DNA of 64,000 nucleotides from the NCBI GenBank assembly GCA_958296385.1, contig OY282494.1:2996981-3060980 (forward strand), in the 5' to 3' direction. The translations under genes were made by a program, and so were the position numbers. This DNA comes from an uncultured Dehalococcoidia bacterium. GTDB lineage: Bacteria; Chloroflexota; Dehalococcoidia; Lucifugimonadales; UBA3495. Each line of letters begins with the position of its first letter. The first letter of the stretch is position 1. Under the pieces are notes generated by a model. That model was not told the origin of the DNA. It searched no databases and worked only from the letters and a program-made list of their open reading frames with translations. This document shows, piece by piece, positions 50,961 through 60,117 of the stretch.

Positions 50961-52622
50961 ATGAGTGTTGACGTTGCTACTGCTATTGCCCGGGTTTTGC
51001 GGCAGGAGGGGGTGGAGTGGGTTTCCACTTTTCCCGTTTGCCGCATCAATAATGCTTTGGGGCGCGAGGGCGTGCCGCTGATTATGATGCGCGACGACCG
51101 TTATGCCGTCGCCCTGGCCGATGCTTTCTCCCGCGTTACCGGCGGCCAGCGCATCGGCGTTTGCACCGTGCAGGGCGGCGTCAACGGCGCCGGTTTGCAG
51201 TACTCTTATCCGGGGCTGGCCCAAGCATTTGAGGACAACTCGCCCATGCTGTGCATCACCGACGGCATCGCTGCCGGCAGCACCGAGAACTCCCTTTTTG
51301 ACGTGCATACCAGCCTGCGCACCGTTACCAAGTGGTACGGCAACATCGACCGGCCGGAGCGCGTGCCGGAGTTTATGCGCCGCGCTTTCACCATGCTCCG
51401 CAGCGGACGTCCCGGCCCGGTGGTGCTGGCCGTGCCTGACGCCGCCGGCATCTTTGACGAAACCGCCGACCCCTATGCGCCCGTCAAGGGCTGGAAGTCG
51501 GCGCCCGACCCGTCGGACGTGGCCACTGCCGCCGACCTGCTGCTGGACGCCGCTGCGCCCCTCATCTACGCCGGCGAGGGCGTCATTTACGCCGGCGCAT
51601 CGGCAGAGCTGACCGCGCTGGCCGAGCTGCTCAACGCGCCGGTCATCACCACCCTCAAGGCCAAAGGCGCCTTTCCGGAGAACCACCCGCTGTTCGTCGG
51701 CGTGCGCGGCGAGCATCCCATCGAGTATCTGGAAAAGAGCGACGTCATCCTGGCGGTGGGGTCGAGCCTGTCGCCGGGGCGGTTCACTCACGGCATCCCC
51801 AACGCGCCGGGCAAAACCATCATCCAGTGCAACCTGGACGAGTTCTATCTGAACCGCATCTATCCGACGCATCACGCCGTCATCGGCGACGCCCGGTTCA
51901 CCTTGCAGGCCCTGTCCGATGCCATATCCGACCGCACGGCCGGCGCCGGCCGTCCGTCTGATGGCGTTGCCGCCGCCGTCAAGGACGCCCGCGACCGGGG
52001 CCTGGCCCAGTACCGGGAGGTGATGGCCTCCGACGACACGCCCATCAATCCCTACCGGGTGTATGGCGATATGATGCAGGCGCTGGACCCGCATAATTCG
52101 TTTGTGACGCACGATTCCGGCAACACCCGCGACCAGTTGAGTACGGTGTACGACACGCTGATTCCCCGGGGTTTCCTGGGCTGGGGCAACATTTCCACGC
52201 TGGGCTTTGGGCTGGCGGCGGCGCTGGCGGCGAAGCTGGCCTACCCGCAGCGGCAGTGCGTGGCGGTAACCGGCGACGCCGGCGTGGGCTATATGCTGGG
52301 CAACCTGGAGGTTCCCGTGCGCCAGAACATCGGCATCACCGTAGCCCACATCAGCAACGGCGGGTTCGCCGGCTACGGCCCCGGCTTCTGGGGCGACGGC
52401 CACGACCCCTACACCCACCGCGTCCTGGGGCCGGAGGAGCTGGATATGTCAAGAGTCGCCGCCGAACTGGGCCTGCACGCCGAGCGGGTAACCGAGCCCC
52501 GCGACGTCATCCCCGCCCTGCACCGCGCCCAAACCGCCAACGCCACCGGCCAACCCGCCTACATCGAATTCATCTGCGCCCAATACCCCCTATACGGACG
52601 CTGGGCCAGCAGCCACGCCTAA
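50961..52622 (+). CDS. Acetolactate-synthase-like ThDP enzyme with altered catalytic site
   Basis: A 553-residue paralogue of the protein at 30372. The ThDP motif is TGDAGVGYMLGNLEV closing in SNGGFAGY. At the position of the catalytic Glu (RHEQ in the paralogue) it has RDDR (residues 44-47), so Asp46 replaces Glu51. A few family members (for example glyoxylate carboligase) lack this Glu and use other chemistry. GAGG eight bases upstream supports the start. The role is unknown. Confidence 0.83.
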   Translation: MSVDVATAIARVLRQEGVEWVSTFPVCRINNALGREGVPLIMMRDDRYAVALADAFSRVTGGQRIGVCTVQGGVNGAGLQYSYPGLAQAFEDNSPMLCITDGIAAGSTENSLFDVHTSLRTVTKWYGNIDRPERVPEFMRRAFTMLRSGRPGPVVLAVPDAAGIFDETADPYAPVKGWKSAPDPSDVATAADLLLDAAAPLIYAGEGVIYAGASAELTALAELLNAPVITTLKAKGAFPENHPLFVGVRGEHPIEYLEKSDVILAVGSSLSPGRFTHGIPNAPGKTIIQCNLDEFYLNRIYPTHHAVIGDARFTLQALSDAISDRTAGAGRPSDGVAAAVKDARDRGLAQYREVMASDDTPINPYRVYGDMMQALDPHNSFVTHDSGNTRDQLSTVYDTLIPRGFLGWGNISTLGFGLAAALAAKLAYPQRQCVAVTGDAGVGYMLGNLEVPVRQNIGITVAHISNGGFAGYGPGFWGDGHDPYTHRVLGPEELDMSRVAAELGLHAERVTEPRDVIPALHRAQTANATGQPAYIEFICAQYPLYGRWASSHA

Positions 52623-52652
52623 ACCGGGCAGTGACAGGGAGAGGACAGCAAC

Positions 52653-52844
52653 ATGGGAACATTCAGCGTAACCATGCAGATTGGCGACCTCCTCGGCAGC
52701 AGTTTCGAGGAGGTCGCTGCCCTGGTTGACACCGGAGCAACCACCACCGTGATACCCCGCGCTGAGCTCCTCAGCCTTGAAAGATATGCTCCCGGTGATA
52801 GGCCAGGAAATCCTGATGCGGCGCGAATTTCTCCGGCAGCGTAA
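52653..52844 (+). pseudogene. Retropepsin-like aspartic protease, truncated
   Basis: Sixty-three residues. MGTFSVTMQIGDLLGSSFEEVAALVDTGATTTVIPRAELLSL carries the active-site DTGA of single-domain aspartic (clan AA) proteases. The C-terminal strand with the usual ILG motif is missing, and the sequence runs into the 3' end of the convergent HNH gene from 52771. Full-length relatives are ~110-130 residues. GGAGAGG precedes the start. Probably a fragment after a rearrangement. Confidence 0.6.
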
Positions 52845-53553
52845 TCGGATGCCCGTCGTAAGAGCCAACGGCCGCTGCGAAAAACTCGCCAGCGGCCGTT
52901 GTACGTTCACGTGATACCCGGACGGTCATATCGTCGTTGATGGTAAGCAAGCCGGCGTCAAACGCCCGGTCGTGCAGCGCCGACAGCAGCAGGCCGTTCT
53001 GCGGATTAGTCCGGTGCGCCGTAGCGTGGTGCCAATCGTGATGCCAGGGGACAATATGGCTGGCGATGAGCAGCTTGGGAACGGCCAGCCCGGTGATGCA
53101 GCACTGCTCGTTGTAAGCGCTCAAAACCGCCGCCCGGAAAAACCGCTGCCCCACGCGGGCAGTAGCCGTCACAACCCGGTCTGCGCCGATGGGAAAGACA
53201 CCAGCATAACCCGGCAAGTCGTCGTCAACAGGCTGCGGCATCGCCTCGGTAGCCGTCAAAGCCTGCTCGCACTCAACAGCAAAGCCCTCCCAATCCCCAC
53301 ACATCTCATCCCACATCGCCCGGTCGTTAGCCGAAGCCGCCCGCAACCCACTGCGCCCCGTAGAGGTAATCGCCGGGTCCAAACTGGCAATATTCCCCAT
53401 CTTCATAGACAAAGCCGCCGGAGTACGGCCAATAGCCGCCGCAACCCGGATGATGTCAGGATGCCGCGAACTAATCTTACCGAAAGGCATCCGGCAATAC
53501 AGGGCGAAAGCCACCAACAGCTGCTGCCGCGTCCAATTCGTCCGGGTCGTCAT
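52771..53553 (-). CDS. HNH endonuclease
   Basis: A 260-residue protein with a C-terminal HNH domain of the type found in restriction enzymes: CCITGLAVPKLLIASHIVPWHHDW, then NPQNGLLLSALHDRAFDAGLLTI. His and Asn residues are in the expected order. The N-terminal half contains an HTH-like segment (RVAAAIGRTPAALSMKMGNI), as in many standalone HNH restriction-like proteins. No methyltransferase is adjacent, so it may be a modification-dependent (type IV-like) or orphan enzyme. Convergent and overlapping with the protease fragment. Confidence 0.82.
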   Translation of the reverse strand: MTTRTNWTRQQLLVAFALYCRMPFGKISSRHPDIIRVAAAIGRTPAALSMKMGNIASLDPAITSTGRSGLRAASANDRAMWDEMCGDWEGFAVECEQALTATEAMPQPVDDDLPGYAGVFPIGADRVVTATARVGQRFFRAAVLSAYNEQCCITGLAVPKLLIASHIVPWHHDWHHATAHRTNPQNGLLLSALHDRAFDAGLLTINDDMTVRVSRERTTAAGEFFAAAVGSYDGHPITLPEKFAPHQDFLAYHREHIFQG

Positions 53554-53619
53554 GTGCTAGTGATTCCGCTTTTCGATTCGCTTATACCGGCTCGTCAAAT
53601 GGCAACTGCCGAGGATCCA

Positions 53620-56460
53620 CTAGGCAGTAATTTCAGCCTCGGCCAGCAATACAACGTCGTTCGGATGGCGCAAGTCGGTACAGCGATCGGCCAGTACAGC
53701 GGTAGCTCGTTCCTTTAGCGATTGCCGAATATCTTGCAGGACAGCAGGGTCAAAAGGCGCCCCGCTTATCGGGGGACTAGTAAGCAGGTCAGCGAAAAAG
53801 GGAGGATTGATGCCGCATTGCTGGCTGCCTTTGGGCAAGAAAACCGGCAGTAGCTGTTCCTCGTTAGGAACGCCCTGGTCATTCTGCCAGCGCAGTTTGT
53901 AGATACCGAGGACGCCGGGTTGAGGGCCAACCAGACTGGCGCGTTCCCCTTTGAACTCAGGGGATTTGGCGAACTCAATGAGGTCGGTAAAGAATTCGCT
54001 GGAGAAGTCCATTGGCATGGCTTGGGTACGAGAGCTGCGGGTTGACGGCTGGCGGCTGGTGGTGACACGGACAACCGTCTGATTACTGAACTCGGAATAC
54101 TGACCGCGCAATCTATCTGGCAACTCCAATACTAACACCCGCCCGTTGTACAGCCTCTCTCTGATTCGGATGTTGCGGAACGGAAGTATGCCTTCCACAA
54201 AGGCCAGTACATCATCAGAACCGAAGCCAGTCAGCGCGGCGGCGGCCTGCGGGTCAAAACCGGAAACGTAGGTAAAAAGCTGTTCCTGTAGTGATTGCGC
54301 GTCCTTGGCTCGGTCAATCGCTAACGTGATTTCGGCGTCGGTGCGGTCGATGTCCAAATCACGGTTAGCGGCCAAAATAGATGCCACATCAACTCGTTCC
54401 AGTAATTCACCGACGATCTCGTCTTGCAGCCCTTCGCGAAACTCTGAGCTTACCGATGCCATATCCGCTGCGATGTTGTCAACGCGCTCCAGCATTTTCC
54501 CCAATGCCAGGCTGTCAAAACCGTCATTTGCCAACAGGTTGAACACTACAACTCGTTCCTGCTGGCCGTAACGATAAAGGCGGCCGGCTCGTTGCACCAA
54601 CCGCGCTGGATTCCACGGCAAATCGTAATTCACTAGTATGTGGCAGCTTTCATGCAGGTTGAAACCCTCTCCGCCGGCCTCAGTAGAAACCATAAATTGC
54701 GCTGATTCGTTAAATCGGTCGATGTTTTCCCTTTTTACCGTCAGATTCATACTGCCGTTGATTTGGGCAACACCGCTTTTCGGGTAGCGCTTTTCCAGAG
54801 CCTTGACCAGATAATCTTGCGTGGCACGGTATTCCGTGAACACTAGAAGCTTATGGCCCTGCTGCATCAGCGGGTCACTGATTTTGGTGAGAAACTGTTC
54901 CAGTTTATGGTCATCGGCTTTGACGGTTTCTGCTGCTGCCAGCAAGTCGGCAACTTGCGACTGTTCATTGTCAAAAAATGGCGCAGCCGCGATGTCGGCG
55001 ATTTCATCCAAATCGTCCAGGCTATCAGTGCCTTCGAGAAAGGCGTGTTCATCAAGAGTGTCGCCAAATGGTGACCTGACGGGTTCGCTATCGACACCTT
55101 GCAATCGGGAGAGTCTCCGTTGTAACGCCCGTTCAATGGCAGCAATGCTGGAGGACGCCAGCTTGCGGTAAGTGGTCATAACGAATCCGATGGCCCGTCC
55201 GGTATTACCCCTAATCTCGGCGGCGCCGTATCCATCCTTGAGATAGCCTTGCAACTTGGCGTCAAAGTCCCTGGCCGCCTGTGACAAGGCCGCTTCAATC
55301 CGACGGGTATCCTGCCCACGGAACAAAAACTCACCTTGTGCATCCGTGACCTGGCTTTTGCGATTCCTCATAACGATTTCCGCTACCACGGACGGATCAG
55401 AGAACATACCGGCCAGTTGACGCGACAGATCAGGGCGAAGTAGGCGGAGCAGATGTACAAACCTTTCGTGGTCTCCCTGGTGAGGCGTACCAGTCAAGAA
55501 TATGAACTCGTCCGTCAGCGGGCGTAGTCGCTCCGCCAGGAGATAACGCTGGGTAACGGCTTGTCCCGATATTTTACTCAAATGGTGGGCTTCGTCGAAT
55601 ACAATCAAATCCCAAGGCTCAGAATTGGATGCGACGAACAGCGGCAGGTGGTGGTCTGACTTGCCGCGGTCGATTGATACAATTACCTTGTCGTAATTAT
55701 GTACAGCCCAGTCGCTAGGCCGCTCAATGCCAAAATCCTGGCCGTAGATGCGGAAAGACTCGTTAAACTTGTCCTGCATCTCGTCTTTCCATTGTTGCAC
55801 CATCCCGGCTGGGCATACTATCAGAACCCGCCTTGCTGCTCGTTGCCGCTTTTTGGCAGCTAGCAACAAGCCCACCTCGATGGTTTTCCCTAACCCAACG
55901 TCGTCGGCTATAAGCCAGTTGCGCTGGTCTGAAGTCATTATCCGGTGCACCAGGCTAATTTGGTGTGGCAGAGGGTCCACGTCAAAACGATCCAGGGCGC
56001 CAGTGATCTGATTCCAGGAATCCAGCGCATAGGCCAGTACCTTCAATCTAAAGCGCTCTGCGCTGTCTGGGATGGATGCTCCCCTACTGATACGCCTCAG
56101 CCTCTGGTAAGGTAGCCACCGGGTTTCGCCAGTGTTATGCAGTTGCACTAGAACCTGTTCCTGCCCGGCAAACTGGCGGGTTTCAATCACTTTGCCGAGG
56201 CCCAGCGTCTGGCGTGTATTGGAACGTGGACTATCCTGCACTTCATGACCGCTGCGGAATCCGCTGCGTAGCTCAGCAACCGGATGCCATTCGATAATCC
56301 CGGCACTGCCCCAGCGTACTTGTACAGAGGCCGCCTGCCCAGCCGTGTTTTTATGATCTACTACGATACCCAGGGTTCTTGGATAACGCGCCGGGTCGGC
56401 GTGCGTTACGCAACAACCCTTTACAGGGATGAGATGGGTTGTCTGTTGTTGGGTAGCCAT
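53620..56460 (-). CDS. SNF2/RapA-like DEAH helicase (candidate defence pair with 56493)
   Basis: A 946-residue superfamily-2 ATPase. The N-terminus has an SH3/Tudor-like beta region (VRWGSAGIIEWHPVAEL). The ATPase core has DDVGLGKTIEVGLLL (about 182-196), DEAHHLSK (about 290) and FLTGTPHQGDHERF. The C-terminal helicase half contains LLVFTEYRATQDYL, STEAGGEGFNLH and VQRAGRLYRYGQQ. It moves along or remodels DNA-protein complexes. The start at 56460 follows AAGGTGA. It is 32 bp after the Trp-rich gene at 56493. SNF2 helicases drive several known phage-defence systems (for example DISARM, Zorya), but the marker partners of those are absent. Confidence 0.83.
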   Translation of the reverse strand: MATQQQTTHLIPVKGCCVTHADPARYPRTLGIVVDHKNTAGQAASVQVRWGSAGIIEWHPVAELRSGFRSGHEVQDSPRSNTRQTLGLGKVIETRQFAGQEQVLVQLHNTGETRWLPYQRLRRISRGASIPDSAERFRLKVLAYALDSWNQITGALDRFDVDPLPHQISLVHRIMTSDQRNWLIADDVGLGKTIEVGLLLAAKKRQRAARRVLIVCPAGMVQQWKDEMQDKFNESFRIYGQDFGIERPSDWAVHNYDKVIVSIDRGKSDHHLPLFVASNSEPWDLIVFDEAHHLSKISGQAVTQRYLLAERLRPLTDEFIFLTGTPHQGDHERFVHLLRLLRPDLSRQLAGMFSDPSVVAEIVMRNRKSQVTDAQGEFLFRGQDTRRIEAALSQAARDFDAKLQGYLKDGYGAAEIRGNTGRAIGFVMTTYRKLASSSIAAIERALQRRLSRLQGVDSEPVRSPFGDTLDEHAFLEGTDSLDDLDEIADIAAAPFFDNEQSQVADLLAAAETVKADDHKLEQFLTKISDPLMQQGHKLLVFTEYRATQDYLVKALEKRYPKSGVAQINGSMNLTVKRENIDRFNESAQFMVSTEAGGEGFNLHESCHILVNYDLPWNPARLVQRAGRLYRYGQQERVVVFNLLANDGFDSLALGKMLERVDNIAADMASVSSEFREGLQDEIVGELLERVDVASILAANRDLDIDRTDAEITLAIDRAKDAQSLQEQLFTYVSGFDPQAAAALTGFGSDDVLAFVEGILPFRNIRIRERLYNGRVLVLELPDRLRGQYSEFSNQTVVRVTTSRQPSTRSSRTQAMPMDFSSEFFTDLIEFAKSPEFKGERASLVGPQPGVLGIYKLRWQNDQGVPNEEQLLPVFLPKGSQQCGINPPFFADLLTSPPISGAPFDPAVLQDIRQSLKERATAVLADRCTDLRHPNDVVLLAEAEITA

Positions 56461-56492
56461 ATCAATCACCTTGCAGATTGCCAGTCTGAATC

Positions 56493-57308
56493 TCACCAGC
56501 CCAGGTTATCATGCCATTCACTGGAGTCGTACCAATCCTGCTCGGAAAACCATAATGGCGGCCCATATCGATAACGCCGGTAGCCGTTGATGCGTTTATT
56601 GGATTGTACATCATAGCCTTCGGGGTCCTCCGGAGCATCTGAGTTCAGATGTCGCTGCCAACTCTCGCCGGGTTTAAACTTGGCGCGGAATACTGCGAAG
56701 GATGCAAATGAGCGAAAACCGCGCTGCCATAAGGCAAGTTCAATCCAATCCCCCAGCCAGGTTTCATTGATTACCTCGCTAGGGCGGTAATGACGCCTCA
56801 GCTGTATCAAATTATAAGAATCGTCCAGCGACAGGCTATAACGGCTGCGTGTCAGATACCAGCACTGCAAACGATAGTCCCAAAATGAATGTTCCCACCA
56901 GTGCTGGTTCGAGTCCCAATATACCCAAAATCTCAGGAACAATAACAGACTGCCGCCAGTCCATTGCTGCTTTTCCAGCCAGGGCAGCCAGCGTCGCAGG
57001 CGATTGACGCTGAATTCCCTCAATAGCTCAGCAATTTGCTTTTGCCGGATTCTGGTATAGGTAGCCAGTTTGGTAGCAACCCACCGGTCAATCAGTAGTT
57101 CGTTACCCAGAAAGTAGTCATCGTCGTCATCAATGACGTACAGAGGTTGGCGTAATTCGCCATTGTATTCGGACAGCAGTTCCGGTTCGTCCCAATCAAC
57201 ATCATCAATGTCAACCCGGCCAGAATTGTCATCCAAATCCAGCGAACTAGCTAGGTCATCGGCATCGTCGCCGGGTTGCCGGCCATCTTTGTCGGGTTGC
57301 GTAACCAT
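56493..57308 (-). CDS. Trp-rich acidic protein, partner of the SNF2 helicase
   Basis: A 271-residue protein with a strongly acidic, disordered-looking first ~70 residues (DDADDLASSLDLDDNS and DIDDVDWDEPELL). The helical body is very rich in tryptophan (about 20), for example WLPWLEKQQW, FWVYWDSNQHWWEHSFWDYRLQCWYL and WLGDWIELALWQRGF. It is directly upstream of the helicase on the same strand. I recognise no family. The acidic tail may mimic nucleic acid or bind the helicase; this is inference. Confidence 0.7.
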   Translation of the reverse strand: MVTQPDKDGRQPGDDADDLASSLDLDDNSGRVDIDDVDWDEPELLSEYNGELRQPLYVIDDDDDYFLGNELLIDRWVATKLATYTRIRQKQIAELLREFSVNRLRRWLPWLEKQQWTGGSLLLFLRFWVYWDSNQHWWEHSFWDYRLQCWYLTRSRYSLSLDDSYNLIQLRRHYRPSEVINETWLGDWIELALWQRGFRSFASFAVFRAKFKPGESWQRHLNSDAPEDPEGYDVQSNKRINGYRRYRYGPPLWFSEQDWYDSSEWHDNLGW

Positions 57309-57342
57309 AGCGTTGGCATCCGTTCATCGCTGTCTGGCCATT

Positions 57343-58140
57343 CTACCCCAAAAACTCCTCCACCAGCCCCACGAACCGCTCCGTCGCCTCCAGTTCCGGG
57401 TGGTGGCCGCAGTTTGGTATTATTTCCAGGCGGCTGTTGGGGATGCGGCGGTGGTATTCCTGGGCGGCGCTTATGGGGACTATGTTGTCCTGCTCGCCCC
57501 AGATTAGCAGAGTGGGCGTGCGTTCCAGGCGGTAGATTTGGTGGACTAGCGCCGGGTCGTGCATATAGGGGCGCCAGGATACCCGGCAGGTGCCTTCCAT
57601 CGCCGTCTCCCAGCGTTCCAGCACGTCCTCGTCCGGCTCGGCGGGGCAGATTGTCCGGTACTCCGGCGTGCCGTCCGGGTCGTGCAGCGACGCCCGGATG
57701 AACAGCGGCGGCGTTACCTCAAAGATGTCAAAGATGTGTCCCTCCGTGGGGCGGACGCCGCCGGCGCCGACTAGAATCAGCCGCCGGAACTGCTGCGGAC
57801 ACATCGTCGCCAGCTCCGCCGCCAGCCAGCCGCCCAGCGAGAACCCCATCAAGTCGGCGCCCTCCAGCCCCAGCTTGTCAAACGCCCCCAGATACCAGAT
57901 GGCCATGTCGTGCATCTTCATCGACCAGTCCAGCTGGTCCGACTGCCCAAAGCCCGGGTGCGACGGAATCTTCAGCGTGTGATTCCGCGACAGCGCCTCA
58001 TGGTAATTGAGCCAGCCAGGATGCCCCAGCTCGTCGTGCAGAATGACCAGCGGCGGCCCGGAGCCGCCCTCCACCACCTCCACGCGGGAGCCGGCAATCT
58101 CAGTAATGCTGGAAGTCCAGGGTTGCGTTGCAGTAGTCAT
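57343..58140 (-). CDS. Alpha/beta hydrolase
   Basis: A 265-residue alpha/beta hydrolase. VILHDELGHPGW holds the oxyanion region, with an unusual HDELG in place of HGxxG. The nucleophile is Ser in GFSLGG (about 106), the acid lies in LIWGEQDNIVP and the histidine in NCGHHPELEATERF. The frame stays open upstream into the tRNA, but the ATG at 58140 gives the right N-terminus. Substrate unknown. Confidence 0.86.
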   Translation of the reverse strand: MTTATQPWTSSITEIAGSRVEVVEGGSGPPLVILHDELGHPGWLNYHEALSRNHTLKIPSHPGFGQSDQLDWSMKMHDMAIWYLGAFDKLGLEGADLMGFSLGGWLAAELATMCPQQFRRLILVGAGGVRPTEGHIFDIFEVTPPLFIRASLHDPDGTPEYRTICPAEPDEDVLERWETAMEGTCRVSWRPYMHDPALVHQIYRLERTPTLLIWGEQDNIVPISAAQEYHRRIPNSRLEIIPNCGHHPELEATERFVGLVEEFLG

Positions 58141-58286
58141 AACGTCAGAAATCCTTTGCAGATGGATAGATGGATGGATAGCAAGCTGTTGGGCAGTCAA
58201 GTCCCCCGGCAGGCCGGCGCAGTTCCCCGCTGGGAAAAGGCAAGGCTGGCGCAAGGGCAGCGGCCGCGTCGCCGGGCAAAAATGAT

Positions 58287-58361
58287 TGGAGCGGGTGATG
58301 GGATTCGAACCCACGACTTTTTGCTTGGGAAGCAAACACTCTACCACTGAGTTACACCCGC
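58287..58361 (-). tRNA. tRNA-Gly (anticodon CCC), with encoded CCA
   Basis: On the minus strand a 7-bp acceptor stem (GCGGGTG with CACCCGC) encloses the D-arm (AGTGGTAGAG) and an anticodon stem with loop TTCCCAA. The T-arm contains GGTTCGAATCCC. The discriminator T and CCA follow in the genomic sequence (58290-58287). The CCC anticodon reads GGG. Confidence 0.95.
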
Positions 58362-58452
58362 GCGCCGCCGGGGACGCAAGGCCAGTTTAGCAAGCCCGCC
58401 GGCATAGCGCAACCGGCCCGCCACGCTACCCCACCAGCTTGCCATGCCTACC

Positions 58453-58570
58453 CCCCCAATGTCATTCTGAGCGCAGCGAAGAATCTCGAAATCGTAGGGG
58501 ACACTTTGGGGGTCAACGCCGTTGCTACGTCATCGAGATTCTTCGCTACGCTCAGAATGACATTGGGGGA
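58453..58570. repeat. Dispersed inverted repeat, full copy
   Basis: The left arm starts at 58461 and the right arm ends near 58563, flanked by CCCCCAAT / ATTGGGGG. This gives the longest preserved pairing of the four full copies. It lies between the tRNA and the 3' end of the LLM gene. Confidence 0.88.
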
Positions 58571-58610
58571 GTGTTCAGGGTAGCGGGGGCGGTTGTATTG
58601 GCCCGGCCGG

Positions 58611-59729
58611 CTACTTGAATTCGGGTATCACCTGGTCGGTGAGCAGCCGCATGGTATTCATCACCACGTCCCGGGGGACGGATGACGTCCAGTTGACCTC
58701 AAACATGATTTCGTCGGTGCTGAAAATCTCCCGGAGTACGTAAATCTTCTCGACCACTTCCTCCGGCGTGCCGAACAGGTTCACCTCTTTGGTGGCGTCC
58801 GGGCTGGCCGCGCCGGCGTCGGTGCTGCCGATGCCCACCCGGCCGGAGTAGTACCGCCGGGCCAGGCTCATCAAGTCCTCGGTCTGCCGGTCGGCCTTCT
58901 CTTTGGTTTCGGCCACCAGCGTGGGTATCCGCACCACCGTCGTCGGCTCGCCGGGGTGTCCGGCGTCAATCCACGCCTGCCGGTACATCCGCACGTCCTC
59001 GGTCAGCACCGCCGTCCCCCGCAGGTTGTGCGGCGAGCTGCCCGCGCCCACCGCGATGCGGTAGCCCTGCTGGCCCATCGGCACAAAACTCTCCTGGCTG
59101 TCCACCGGCAGCAGCATCGGCGGGTAGGGCCGCTGGTACGGCTTGGGGATGGCCAGATACGGCTCGTAGAACGCCGGATAACTGTAATACTTGCCCTCAA
59201 ATCCGGAGAAGTGTTCCTCTGTCCAGAGTTGTTTCATAACCTCCAGATACTCAAAGAACTGCTCCCGCCGCGAATCCGAGCCCCGCGTGCGCCCGCCGGC
59301 GCCGTAGATAAACCGCCCCTTGCTGACCTGGTCCACGATGGCAACCTGCTCGGCCGTCTGGATGGGGTCTTCCAGCATCAGATTGTCAAACCCGTACCGC
59401 TCGTGCGGCAGCGCCGACGCGGACACCGTTTCGCCGGCCTGCTTCATCACCGGCCGATGGATTGACGACCCAATCTTGATGCGCTCGGTGCGGGCCGCAA
59501 TGACGGCCGACAGCATCAAAACCTGCGGGTCCATACTGGCCTGCTTGGAGAAATGCCCGCCGCCCAGCCAGACGTAATCCCAGCCCATCTCCTCTACCGC
59601 CTCAATCTCCTTCCAGTTCTGAACGTAAGCCTCCTCCTCCAGCAGCTTGCCGCCCCGATAATCGGCGTCCCAGGGCACCTTGTCCCCCTCGTACAGCGCA
59701 TTCCAAGTGTTGAATAGTCCAAAGTCCAT
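58611..59729 (-). CDS. LLM-class flavin-dependent oxidoreductase
   Basis: A 372-residue luciferase-fold enzyme. MDFGLFNTWNALYEG at the start, the WLGGGHFSKQASMDP region in place of the usual EHH, RIKIGSSIHRPVMKQAGETVSASALPHERYGFDNLMLEDPIQTAEQVAIVDQVSKGRFIYGAGG and YPPMLLPVDSQESF mark it. The altered EHH motif suggests a different substrate pocket from the other three LLM paralogues. The weak upstream site GAGGAGGG supports the start. Confidence 0.88.
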   Translation of the reverse strand: MDFGLFNTWNALYEGDKVPWDADYRGGKLLEEEAYVQNWKEIEAVEEMGWDYVWLGGGHFSKQASMDPQVLMLSAVIAARTERIKIGSSIHRPVMKQAGETVSASALPHERYGFDNLMLEDPIQTAEQVAIVDQVSKGRFIYGAGGRTRGSDSRREQFFEYLEVMKQLWTEEHFSGFEGKYYSYPAFYEPYLAIPKPYQRPYPPMLLPVDSQESFVPMGQQGYRIAVGAGSSPHNLRGTAVLTEDVRMYRQAWIDAGHPGEPTTVVRIPTLVAETKEKADRQTEDLMSLARRYYSGRVGIGSTDAGAASPDATKEVNLFGTPEEVVEKIYVLREIFSTDEIMFEVNWTSSVPRDVVMNTMRLLTDQVIPEFK

Positions 59730-59872
59730 ACCAGCCCTCCTCGATCGCTCAATCCGGCTTTCCCGGCAAAAATACTGCCCGGCAAGCCGCTAATTTACCG
59801 CCGATGCACCCCCGCCCAACGGGATTCGTAACCGCCGCCAGTGTGCCACACCCAACCCACAGCGGCAACCCC

Positions 59873-60094
59873 TCACCGCCCGGCCGCCGCCTCCGCGTCC
59901 CGCAAGTCCGGCGGCAGCAGGTTAGGGATGCCGCCGCTGATGGGATACCCCTCGTCGCAGGCCGCGCAGGTCAAGATGCCGGCGATGATTTCACCGGCGT
60001 TGGCGGCGTCATCCGATGCCACCGCATCCGCCCGCAGCGTCAGCCCGCCCTTGCACACCGGGCAGGCGATGATGTCCAGCAAGTCAGCGTTCAT
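59873..60094 (-). CDS. Trm112 family protein
   Basis: A 73-residue zinc-ribbon protein. LLDIIACPVCKGGLTL and ILTCAACDEGYPISGGIPNLLP give the four-cysteine site and the PI--GIP--L tail of Trm112. Trm112 activates methyltransferases acting on tRNA and release factors. The acidic Ala/Asp-rich insertion (DAVASDDAANAGEII) between the cysteine pairs is longer than usual. Confidence 0.88.
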   Translation of the reverse strand: MNADLLDIIACPVCKGGLTLRADAVASDDAANAGEIIAGILTCAACDEGYPISGGIPNLLPPDLRDAEAAAGR

Positions 60095-60117
60095 TCGTCA
60101 TGCCTCCAGATTCCGTA

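Noticed and set aside
53620-56460. DISARM or Zorya system
   Set aside because: The SNF2 helicase alone is shared; the methyltransferase, DrmA/B or ZorA/B/C genes are missing.
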